A stretch of DNA of 44,469 nt from an uncultured Granulosicoccaceae bacterium (GTDB lineage Bacteria; Pseudomonadota; Gammaproteobacteria; Granulosicoccales; Granulosicoccaceae): the NCBI GenBank assembly GCA_938020525.1, contig CALIHW010000195.1, positions 1-44,469 on the forward strand, read 5' to 3'. This document shows positions 29,901 to 36,841 of the stretch, in pieces. How positions within the stretch are numbered: the first letter of the stretch is position 1; the number at the start of each line of letters is the position of its first letter. Made by a program: the position numbers and the translations under genes. Below the pieces are notes generated by a model. The model saw only the letters and a program-made list of their open reading frames with translations. It made no database searches and had not been told where the DNA came from.

Positions 29901-30825
29901 GATGTCTATCCGAGGCTCGCGACCAGGCTACTACTCCGGACTGGTTAGGCAGAAACAACTTGGCAGACTCGACATCACCGAATCAGTCTTGTCACTTCGA
30001 CATACTCTCTCAGCTGCAGACATTGGCTTTGAACTTGACTACCAGCGCAGTATTTTGAATTCAGATTTCTACAATATTAACAGCGCCAATGAAGACAACG
30101 TGGAATTGTCGGCTCACTTTGGTAACAGCCTCATAGGCGGTAGACTCACCACGGGTGTCAACGCTACCGAGAACAATGACCTCACCTACACTTCCGGCAG
30201 ATACTACGTGCGAAACCCGGAATCAAAAAGCGAGTTGGTATCGGAAGTCGCCTTCAATGAGGTTGCAGATAATTCAGCAGAATTTCGACTTGGCGCAAGA
30301 CGCGACAAAGCCGAACTCAGTTATCAGACCGCCATCGGTAATCGTGAGTTCGTCAAAGTCAGTGGCAACGTAAACGAATTGGCTACGCGAACAAGCAACG
30401 AACGTATATCACGCGGTATCCGCGGCAGTATTGAATTAGGGTCAGGTGGCACCTTAGGCAGCAATAGCTGGACAATGGGCGTTTCTGCAGGCGGTGAAAA
30501 GAATGATCGCGAACCGCTTTCCGCATTAAGCAGCCTCTTGTTCGAAGACTCGCAACAAGTCGCAGTGAGTGCAGCCTGGTTCCGAGGAGGTATTCGTGCA
30601 GACTACCCAACTACTGCGAGCCCAAGATATCGGGTCGCTGCACGACTGGGTCATAGCTGGCCTGCAGCTACCACAGCAGTCAGTTTAGAGGCCGGTGCGG
30701 GCTTTAGAGTACTCGGCAATGATGAACTCAGCTTTCAGATTCAGCATGACAGACAGGCGAGAGAACCAGTTAGCGGCCCTCAGTCGTTTTCTACCTTTGG
30801 TGTTCAGTACACCAATCACTTTTAG
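26920..30825 (+). CDS. pelB: PelB, TPR scaffold and outer-membrane Pel porin
   Basis: This 1301-residue protein has an N-terminal hydrophobic anchor (about 15-33), a very long TPR superhelix (about 50-930; for example DSTEALTGLIWTML and ETYQNTLVMQPDSTEALTG), and a C-terminal beta-barrel (about 1010-1301) of alternating strands ending in FSTFGVQYTNHF, a normal outer-membrane C-terminal signature with Phe last. PelB exports Pel through its barrel with PelC and binds PelA through its TPRs. It is somewhat longer than the Pseudomonas protein. The start ATG 26920 has AAAGGA 8 bp upstream and lies inside the end of pelA. The TAG stop codon is the first three bases of an inserted repeat element. Confidence 0.92.
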   Translation: MPLSTVKRESLIPRVHLLSIALLLTIAFAALMPSRETFTYAANEESDTKPTVDQLDIAYLKARKATGDLSNDELRSVIHNMIRNKNWQEARLLLAQQPELKLEPRDQFLLDLETASAGFYGAENEASSASYKANLVNLMTDLFETPVLHDKDTLKRGAEFSADLGQPALSSRYYKLLAESYPLDAALNYGNCGQILKNYNMYGGSVDCFEAAVASADKPDVRNNMNLRLARLHSQFGQPEQAVSTLESLIQDIPNVKVSLDRTASFALEVGRPDIAYPLYARLADIENDKAVFWLEKATRWAEASNQPGIAAEYVLTISELSDAKFRPELIQRRQKLLIASGRNEEALATIFERIAANPNSGEELIEGITLAASMGMTQQAMEWNETLLEIRPYDIDAMARQIDFALASNRQKEALAWNKKYLEQDPHSTKYQLRLAQLFEWTGDVDSAMKQRQVLASQYPSLENDRELLRLAELNWDSATAAETLHRIGLTNPLSTEELMQLVRLYEQDGTPELAAAAIEEMLGGSNDAMLLRELASLHTYHVKYEEALATWETFAARFGRTAEESLNRMELLWRLKRPSEAVAVADQIDQFNSSSATEYQLALLTELGWRYRKPELVYAAAPYMDQLSEDRFTYNSKRRLVQSLIDNKDYEQAIKTAENLWRDTEDESFLLTAIHIALTENVYPHYERYLDADGDLLKVREIPEYWLAIADHHNRNSDTAAALETYQNTLVMQPDSTEALTGLIWTMLGTDTDDQTIVNTLEKHADRATEVPALWNPYAVGYLRVKQPETSLRWFSKLMARDDHDYNILLSFADALEQSGNNAHAYKVRTFAMQQLLPLVMANTTDKIDDLGRDYISILRSYGSAAENEAWTQKLIAGIDDASPEESAWRRELAASWYLATQRNDYARLVMTKMHERRLESPAWQRLAVAMHDNDLPVVKEILASSRSKLSTGDEILALRKLGLERKAYVLAKDTTVNSKSTSEQNVAREHMMSIRGSRPGYYSGLVRQKQLGRLDITESVLSLRHTLSAADIGFELDYQRSILNSDFYNINSANEDNVELSAHFGNSLIGGRLTTGVNATENNDLTYTSGRYYVRNPESKSELVSEVAFNEVADNSAEFRLGARRDKAELSYQTAIGNREFVKVSGNVNELATRTSNERISRGIRGSIELGSGGTLGSNSWTMGVSAGGEKNDREPLSALSSLLFEDSQQVAVSAAWFRGGIRADYPTTASPRYRVAARLGHSWPAATTAVSLEAGAGFRVLGNDELSFQIQHDRQAREPVSGPQSFSTFGVQYTNHF

Positions 30826-30987
30826 CCCGGTTTATTCGTGAAATGGCGAGCATAGCGCGCAGAGCATTGGTTTCACAGGGTATTTTCTTCTCGCATTGAA
30901 TACTTACTGATATTTACAAGAGAAAAAATTCGCTGTGGAGTCAAGGAACAAGCGGGATGCCGTCATTTTCATGAATAAGCCGGGCTA
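30823..30987 (+). mobile_element. 165-bp inverted-repeat element (MITE-like), long copy A
   Basis: The left end TAGCCCGGTTTATTCG (to about 30845) and the right end (30964-30987) are imperfect inverted repeats of about 23 bp. The inner flanks TTTCACAGGGTATTTTCTTC and the AAAAATTCGCTGTGG side also pair, so the whole element can fold into one long hairpin. The bases outside GCCCGG...CCGGGC are TA on both sides, as with elements that insert at TA. No transposase is encoded. The same sequence recurs at 44318-44469 with about 80% identity by eye. Its first bases form the pelB stop codon. Confidence 0.8.
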
Positions 30988-31084
30988 GAATATACAAACT
31001 GCAAATTAGTCCTTCTAACCGATTGCTAATCAGTTAGAAGGACTACTAAGCCAACACTCTCAACCATCATCAAAAGCCTGGCAG

Positions 31085-31480
31085 TTAAAAGTCAGGCGTT
31101 TCTGCCCAAAACCATCTTTTTGGCTCAGCAACATCACCCCAATCGTGCAGTTTGTTCGCCCCTGATACGTCAATTGGCGTAATGTTGCTACCAGTCTTCA
31201 CGAATATTGTTGATACCGGTGGTGCTATGCCCGGAGTCGCGATTGCCTGTTTTCTAACATCTTTTCTGCGTGGAATTACCACATCCTCGTTGAGATCTTC
31301 AAACGCAGTTCCGTCTAGCAAATTTACAGCGTAAAAGTAACTGCTACCAAAGCTTGGCTGACACACATCAGTGGCTGCAGAAGGTACATAACTGATAAAC
31401 CGAACCACCCCTTGAAAGGTCGATGAGCGATCGAGATTTTTCTCCGAATTGCCATTGGACTCAACTCCATTACGTTATCC
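31085..31480 (-). pseudogene. PilY1 C-terminal relic
   Basis: About 130 codons are open on the minus strand, from just after a TAA to a stop at 31085. There is no convincing start codon (a GTG at 31408 is internal). The translation carries features of the PilY1 C-terminus: GVVRFISYVPSAATDVCQPS, then SYFYAVNLLDGTAFEDLNEDVV, a region ending in TPGIAPPV, and the terminal KRWFWAET, similar to the closing RxxFWRE of PilY1 proteins. PilY1 is a type IV pilus tip adhesin/assembly factor of over 1000 residues, so this is only the last tenth. No other pilus gene is nearby. The family call is from motif memory and should be treated as moderate. Confidence 0.55.
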
Positions 31481-32114
31481 CGCGCGCTCTTATATTTCGG
31501 CAGACTCCAAGCAACTTTTGCTTATAGCAGATCTGCTTCAGTGGGACCGATTGGCAGCTCAGCGATACAACAAATATCTGTAGAACATTTTGATCAAATA
31601 GAGATTCATATCACAGAACATACACACCAGTTCAATGCTTCACACATTTCACTTATTGTGTTGCCTTGACCAACCGTATACATCAGGCATAGGAATACTC
31701 AGATCTTAACATTGCAGATCACACTCCATCTACCCGGCCACCGAATTTTACTGCAATCCATGCTGGGTTTTCTATACCAATACTACGCACCCAAACTGAC
31801 TCTTTGGACCCTGCCACTAGATCAAGTTGAAAATACAATCGCCGATACCACTACAAGTCAGAACGCGATCTTTGAACGAATGGCCATAAGCTAATGACTA
31901 AATTTAAGATAAGGATGAACCCACTAGCTGGTGGCCGTCCATAAACAACGCTACTGCGGACCACCCAGGACACGTGATCTTTCGCCGACCATAATAGCTA
32001 TTTAGAATGACTAAACGCCTATATATGGTATGCAAAATCTCCGCACCTGAATGTTCCTCACTACGCGCTGTTTATGGACGGACACTAACTATGTGATTTT
32101 TTCTCGAGAACATC
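31481..32114. other. Repeat-bearing intergenic region before the metalloprotease gene
   Basis: No convincing gene is seen in this 634-bp stretch; a 60-codon open frame at 31712-31894 has no signal, motif or ribosome-binding site. The right third is an inverted-repeat element (31926-32090) reaching to 24 bp before the metalloprotease start. Confidence 0.5.
31926..32090. mobile_element. 165-bp inverted-repeat element of a second type
   Basis: The left end AGCTGGTGGCCGTCCATAAA (continuing to 31951) and the right end (32065-32090) are inverted repeats. They share CCGTCCATAAACARCGC, with similarity continuing about 5 bp outward and about 8 bp inward. The interior has no ORF. It is unlike the TAGCCCGG family. 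It sits directly upstream of a gene and may supply its promoter or leader. Confidence 0.7.
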
Positions 32115-33848
32115 GTGGCATCGACAACGAACAGATCAATCAAAACAATTTGGCTGATGCCATTGGCGTTGCTTTGTTTTTGTCTACAACCAGTTTTTGG
32201 CCAATCATTAAATCTCGCACAAGTTTCTGAGACAACCGGTGATTATGGCAACGCTGCGCATCTGTATAAGAAATGGCTTGCCACAGATCAAGCCAGCGGT
32301 GCAGCGAAGCGACACGTAAAGATCAGGTTGCCCGTTATTGAAGAGGCAGCTCTACTCGGTGGCGGCGAAGATGTCACTCTTTATTTAGACACCCTGGCCG
32401 CCCGTGCGGATAAAAATATCCCACTCGCTCTCGACAAACTAGACATACTGCTTGAAGACCATCCAAACAGCCGACTTCGCGATGACAGCCTCTATTTAAA
32501 AGCCTACATTTTACTTATGGATGAATTCGATTTTGTCGAATCAGCTGCAGCACTGGCATCCCTAAGAGCCGAATTTCCCGATAGTAAATACTACGACACT
32601 GCACTCTATAGCCAGGCTATAGCCGAGGAACAACTGGGTAATACCGCCACTACCATTACCTTGCTTAGTAAATTACGCGAACGACATACCGCATTTTCGA
32701 TCGGCCTGATTGGATTTTCCCTGCCCAGGGATCAGCTGACCTCTCGCTACTGGTTCAAACGCAGCGACCAACGCTTAAACCATATCAAGACAGCACAAAA
32801 AAATGCAGCAAAAATAGTAAGCAAAATTCAAATAACCCACCCGATCTATCAATGGCATATGATTGTAGAGTCAGGTGGAAAAAACTATGAGCTTCTGCTT
32901 AAGCCCAGCGATCTACTACAAAACACAGCATTACCCGATACCGTTGACCGCACCTCCGCCACCCATAAAATTGAAGCACTAGAAGGCATAGTAGAAGGCG
33001 AGCCCAACTCCTGGGTACGTCTTACAGTTGAAGGAAACACCCTGACAGGCACGCTATCAATCGAAGGTAAACGCAAACCTCTACTAGCTGCAGCAACCGA
33101 TGGCACACTTGGCTATTACAACCGCCTGCTACGAAGCGACATAAATGGCATTACCGCCAACCAGCGCGCTGATGGCTTGAAACCGCCGCAAGCCAGGAAC
33201 GCTATCGACAACTACCTAAATCACATTCAAAGCCAAAACAGAAAAAGCAATCGAGGCAACGAGGTCTCTCATATTGTTCGCCTCGGGGTAGTTATAGACA
33301 GTCAGTTTAATCAATATCACGGAGGCAGAGGATTTCAAAAGGCGTTGTCAATACTAAACACCACCGACGGTATTTTTCGAGAGGAGTTCGGTATAGCCCT
33401 GCATATCGAAAGTATGGTGGTTATAGCCGAAAGAAAGCAAGATCCCATGAATATCGGCTACAAAACCATGGAACAAATAATACGTAATTTCCAGCTATAT
33501 CGCAGCGCAACTGACAAGCTCGGTAATGATATAGGATTAGCAACTTTATTTACTGGAAATAAAAATAGCGATCGTCCACTAGGCCTCGCGTGGATAGGCA
33601 CAGCCTGTCGCACCGATGGGTATGATGTGAGCGTAGTTACTCCTTTCAGCAATGCAACCCTGCTAACGACGCATGAGATTGCGCATTCCCTGGGCGCGCC
33701 ACACGACGCTGATACCTCTTGTGGAGAAAGTAACTTTCTAATGTCGCGAAATATTTCTTATAGCACCAAGCAAAGGTTTTCAAGATGTAGTGTGAAATCG
33801 GTAAGGGCACTACTTGCACGCAGCAAGTGTCATATAAGAACGATGTAA
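32115..33848 (+). CDS. Secreted TPR plus reprolysin-like zinc metalloprotease
   Basis: The product (577 residues from GTG) has a signal peptide (about 1-29, ending VFG-Q), a TPR-like helical region (about 30-190), a middle beta-rich part (about 230-340) resembling a propeptide (PNSWVRLTVEGNTLTGTL), and a C-terminal protease domain (about 380-577). The zinc motif HEIAHSLGAPHD (H520, E521, H524, H530, D531) with a downstream Met (M543, NFLMS) is the metzincin signature of the reprolysin/ADAM (M12B-like) group. Cys residues around it (Cys-x-T-D, TSCGES, RCS, KCH) suggest disulfides, consistent with export. A GTG start keeps the basic n-region of the signal; Met15 (32157) is an alternative. The substrate is unknown. 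Confidence 0.8.
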   Translation: MASTTNRSIKTIWLMPLALLCFCLQPVFGQSLNLAQVSETTGDYGNAAHLYKKWLATDQASGAAKRHVKIRLPVIEEAALLGGGEDVTLYLDTLAARADKNIPLALDKLDILLEDHPNSRLRDDSLYLKAYILLMDEFDFVESAAALASLRAEFPDSKYYDTALYSQAIAEEQLGNTATTITLLSKLRERHTAFSIGLIGFSLPRDQLTSRYWFKRSDQRLNHIKTAQKNAAKIVSKIQITHPIYQWHMIVESGGKNYELLLKPSDLLQNTALPDTVDRTSATHKIEALEGIVEGEPNSWVRLTVEGNTLTGTLSIEGKRKPLLAAATDGTLGYYNRLLRSDINGITANQRADGLKPPQARNAIDNYLNHIQSQNRKSNRGNEVSHIVRLGVVIDSQFNQYHGGRGFQKALSILNTTDGIFREEFGIALHIESMVVIAERKQDPMNIGYKTMEQIIRNFQLYRSATDKLGNDIGLATLFTGNKNSDRPLGLAWIGTACRTDGYDVSVVTPFSNATLLTTHEIAHSLGAPHDADTSCGESNFLMSRNISYSTKQRFSRCSVKSVRALLARSKCHIRTM

Positions 33849-33851
33849 TAC

Positions 33852-33880
33852 AAGCCGCAAAATCCCGGTTTGGCTTTTTG
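33852..33880 (+). terminator. Possible terminator after the metalloprotease gene
   Basis: AAGCC ... GGCTT flank a loop with an inner AAA/TTT pairing, and TTT follows directly. The stem is short, so this is a modest candidate. Confidence 0.35.
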
Positions 33881-34022
33881 CAAGTTAGCCTCCATCGATG
33901 ATGTCTTTACAGTGACACTGCCGGGTGAATCGTAGTTGTGAATAATTTGTTTCTACGGCCCTGCCCCACACTTTCACTTATGTCTGTATACATTGCTTGT
34001 ATACGGTATGCATACCAGCGAC

Positions 34023-34607
34023 TTATATCTCCTGCCCACCCTCTTGCAGCAACCGATATTGCTCAGGCCATAATTCTCGCGGCAGAGCACCCCGCTCCTG
34101 TATCCACGGATGAATCTCCACAGCAAGTTTTAAACTATTAAGAGCAGCACTAGTGCGATTCTGTATTCGCAAGACATGGTACATTCCCGATAATGCACCA
34201 AAGTGCCAGGGCTTCGTGTCCAGCGTAAACTCCAGATCAGCCAGTGCGCCATCAAAATCTTCACGTAGAAATCTGACAAAAGCTCTTTGATTATAAGCCT
34301 CAGCATAACCAGGCTCAGCCGCGATCAATTCATCAAAAAACATCTCCGCTGCAGCATAGTCATAAGACTCACGACGCTCCCTGCCCTTATCAAGTAACCG
34401 ACGCGCCTTAACAGTTGGCGACTCATTAAACCAGAATTCCCACACCTGACTTTCAGCCTGCCGACCACTAGACTCTGTTGTAGCGTTTAGCAGTTTCTCA
34501 AGCAGTTGTGATTCTATATCACCCGGCTCCGGCGTTTCCGCGACGGCATTATGCGAGAAGAGAAAAAGAAAAAACCCAAGAATGATTACGTGCGGCTTAG
34601 CTAACAT
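34023..34607 (-). CDS. Exported TPR protein
   Basis: This 194-residue protein has a clear signal peptide (about 1-23, ending AVA-E) and two to three TPR units (about 75-180, with YAAAEMFFDELIAAEPGYAEAYNQRAFVRF and the next unit GALADLEFTLDTKPWHFGALSG). The region before the TPRs has WEFWFNES, a pattern often seen in short periplasmic TPR proteins of proteobacteria, where the enzymatic role is unknown. It is monocistronic and convergent with the metalloprotease gene. It probably works as a periplasmic protein-binding scaffold, but no partner is evident. Confidence 0.75.
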   Translation of the reverse strand: MLAKPHVIILGFFLFLFSHNAVAETPEPGDIESQLLEKLLNATTESSGRQAESQVWEFWFNESPTVKARRLLDKGRERRESYDYAAAEMFFDELIAAEPGYAEAYNQRAFVRFLREDFDGALADLEFTLDTKPWHFGALSGMYHVLRIQNRTSAALNSLKLAVEIHPWIQERGALPRELWPEQYRLLQEGGQEI

Positions 34608-35123
34608 GGTGATCCAATGTTAAGATACATAGGCGATAGAATACACAATAGCATCCCACCTTTCTCCATTGCTGACGACAGGATTGTGCACTAGCTGCAT
34701 TAGGCAGCTACTTCTCTTTTTTCACTACCCTTTCCTCAATCAGATATAGAAAAGCAATTGTAACGCTGTAAATTATCAGCGATACAGCACGATTCACATC
34801 GCCCTTTCACCTACAAGAAAAATAAGACAGCATCACACGGGGTCAGTGCTTTATCACAATTTACAGGAGACCTGCTAATTGCCTACATTCCTTCCACCCT
34901 CTTGCCTCCAGTCTCTTTTTCAGCGAACTAATCGAATGCGAAGCACTTTCGAGAATTATCAACGAGATACACTCGGCTATCTCCTGGAGCGAATAATCCG
35001 CTGACTGCCTGCCGTAGTGATCACCACACGTTCACCTGCAAAACACAGGCGATACACCGCAAGGCAGGCAACGTACAGCCTCCTGCACCGCAGGTGACTT
35101 CAAACTTCATAGGGGGAACAGAT
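34608..35123. other. Divergent promoter region, no gene seen
   Basis: This 516-bp region separates the minus-strand TPR gene from the plus-strand FAS1 gene. It contains a spaced inverted repeat (TGCCTGCC near 35002, GGCAGGCA near 35063) that could form a leader stem, but no promoter hexamers stood out. No protein-like ORF is present. Confidence 0.4.
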
Positions 35124-36569
35124 ATGCTTACCACCGCTACAAAAACCAAAGTCGGCACAATTGCAAAAAAGATTGTATTTCTGGCGGCGGCACTAGGGCT
35201 CGCAGCCTGTGATGGTGAAACGATAATTGGCGAACAGCCGGCAGAGACAACTGTGGAGGCTGTGGCGACAAGTAACTTGGTTGAAACCGCAGTCAGTGCG
35301 GGAGAATTTAATACTCTTGCAGCTGCACTTCAACAAACCGGCCTCGATACAGTGCTGGCCGACCCGAACGCTACCTTCACGGTCTTTGCACCCACTGATG
35401 ATGCTTTCGCCGCGCTCGGCAGTGACACTATCACGGCACTGCTCGCAGATACTGACATGCTACGCGACATTCTTTTGTATCACGTATTATCCGGTGCAGT
35501 AAATTCGAGTACAGCGATTGGTCTTGCGGGAACCGAAGTAGAGGCTGCAAACGGTGAGTCGCTTGCACTTAGCCTAAACGACGGGTCGCTGTTCATCAAC
35601 ACGTCTGAAGTCACAGCAACGGACATTGGTGCATCTAATGGTATCATTCACGTAATTGACTCGGTGTTAATGCCTCCGCAACCGGATACAGCTACACCTG
35701 ATCCTATAACTGACAACTCCTCACAAAGCCTGCAAAACATTGTTGATACTGCCATAGCGGCTGGTTCGTTCGACACACTGGCCGCAGCATTGCAAACCAC
35801 CGGTCTCGACACAGTCTTAGCAGACGAGACAAATCACTATACGGTATTTGCGCCAACAGACGTGGCCTTCGCTGCATTGGGTAACGACACAATAGACGCG
35901 TTGCTTGCCGATCCAGATACTTTAAGAGATATTTTACTCTATCATGTAATTGCAGATACATCAGTCGACGCGACAACGGCTGTGGGGCTTGCTGGCACAA
36001 AAGTCACCGCCGCTAATGGAGAAGAGTTTGCTCTTTCATTAAATGACAGTTCACTTTACGTAAATCTCTCGCTTGTGACCGCTACAGATGTCATGGCATC
36101 AAACGGGGTTATACATGTTATTGATACCGTTCTTCTGCCTCCAGCTCCAGTGAGCGCCAAAGGTTCGGTAGTTGACGTAGCGCTTGCAGACGGACGCTTC
36201 ACAACATTGGTAGCAGCGCTGCAAGCCACTGGTCTTGATGCTGTGCTTTCTGATCACAGCGGTGTATTTACCGTGTTTGCTCCCACCGATGCCGCCTTTG
36301 CCGCACTTGGTGATGCCACAATCAATGCACTGTTAGGTGATTTGCCAGCGCTTTCCGACATACTGCTTACCCACGTGATAAGCGGTGCCACTATTGATTC
36401 AGTCTCAGCATTTGCTGCAGCCAGCTCATCCATTGAGACAGCAAGCGGCGTTGAGGTTGCACTTTCGATTCGTGACAATGCACTGTTTGTGAATCAATCA
36501 AGGGTAATCATCACAGACATCCAGGCTGAGAATGGAATCATTCATGTCATAGACACAGTGATTCAATAG
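35124..36569 (+). CDS. Lipoprotein with three FAS1 (fasciclin) domains
   Basis: This 481-residue lipoprotein has an n-region with lysines and the lipobox LGLAAC, so it is lipid-anchored. Three consecutive FAS1 domains (about 50-190, 205-340, 345-481) each carry the H1 motif (TFTVFAPTDDAFAAL, HYTVFAPTDVAFAAL, VFTVFAPTDAAFAAL) and the H2 motif (NGIIHVIDSVL, NGVIHVIDTVL, NGIIHVIDTVI). FAS1 domains are adhesion modules. The first two are more alike, suggesting internal duplication. The start was chosen at ATG 35124, with AGGGGGA 8 bp upstream, rather than 35094. The acidic composition fits surface exposure. No partner gene is in the same transcript. Confidence 0.9.
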   Translation: MLTTATKTKVGTIAKKIVFLAAALGLAACDGETIIGEQPAETTVEAVATSNLVETAVSAGEFNTLAAALQQTGLDTVLADPNATFTVFAPTDDAFAALGSDTITALLADTDMLRDILLYHVLSGAVNSSTAIGLAGTEVEAANGESLALSLNDGSLFINTSEVTATDIGASNGIIHVIDSVLMPPQPDTATPDPITDNSSQSLQNIVDTAIAAGSFDTLAAALQTTGLDTVLADETNHYTVFAPTDVAFAALGNDTIDALLADPDTLRDILLYHVIADTSVDATTAVGLAGTKVTAANGEEFALSLNDSSLYVNLSLVTATDVMASNGVIHVIDTVLLPPAPVSAKGSVVDVALADGRFTTLVAALQATGLDAVLSDHSGVFTVFAPTDAAFAALGDATINALLGDLPALSDILLTHVISGATIDSVSAFAAASSSIETASGVEVALSIRDNALFVNQSRVIITDIQAENGIIHVIDTVIQ

Positions 36570-36648
36570 CGCTTTGCCAGCTTCAGAAATCTTGAAGCGG
36601 GCACTTATACACTTTAGGCTCTCGACCTTTAATGACAATTAAAAAATC

Positions 36649-36671
36649 GCCTTCCCGTTATATGGGAAGGC
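36649..36671 (-). terminator. Rho-independent terminator for the GlyGly-CTERM-like gene
   Basis: GCCTTCCC-GTTATAT-GGGAAGGC is a perfect 8-bp stem. On the minus strand it is followed closely by TTTTTT (complement of 36641-36646), so it terminates transcription coming from the 36842-38323 gene, about 170 bp past its stop. Confidence 0.75.
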
Positions 36672-36841
36672 AATCTGATATGAAGCGTGTTGGAGATAAG
36701 ACTCGCCAGACACTGATTTAACTTTTGACCGATCGAATGGTTAGCGATCATGCACTCGAGGATAGAGCGGATTATTTGTTTCTGGTGAATCCTGGAGCCG
36801 GCTAGCAATCCACAGTCGCCCCGTCTGACACAGACCCTCTA

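Noticed and set aside
30823..30987. Complete insertion sequence
   Set aside because: The element is only 165 bp with no transposase gene or fragment.
31712..31894. Small ORF before the metalloprotease gene
   Set aside because: No ribosome-binding site, signal or known motif, and it lies in repeat-rich non-coding DNA.
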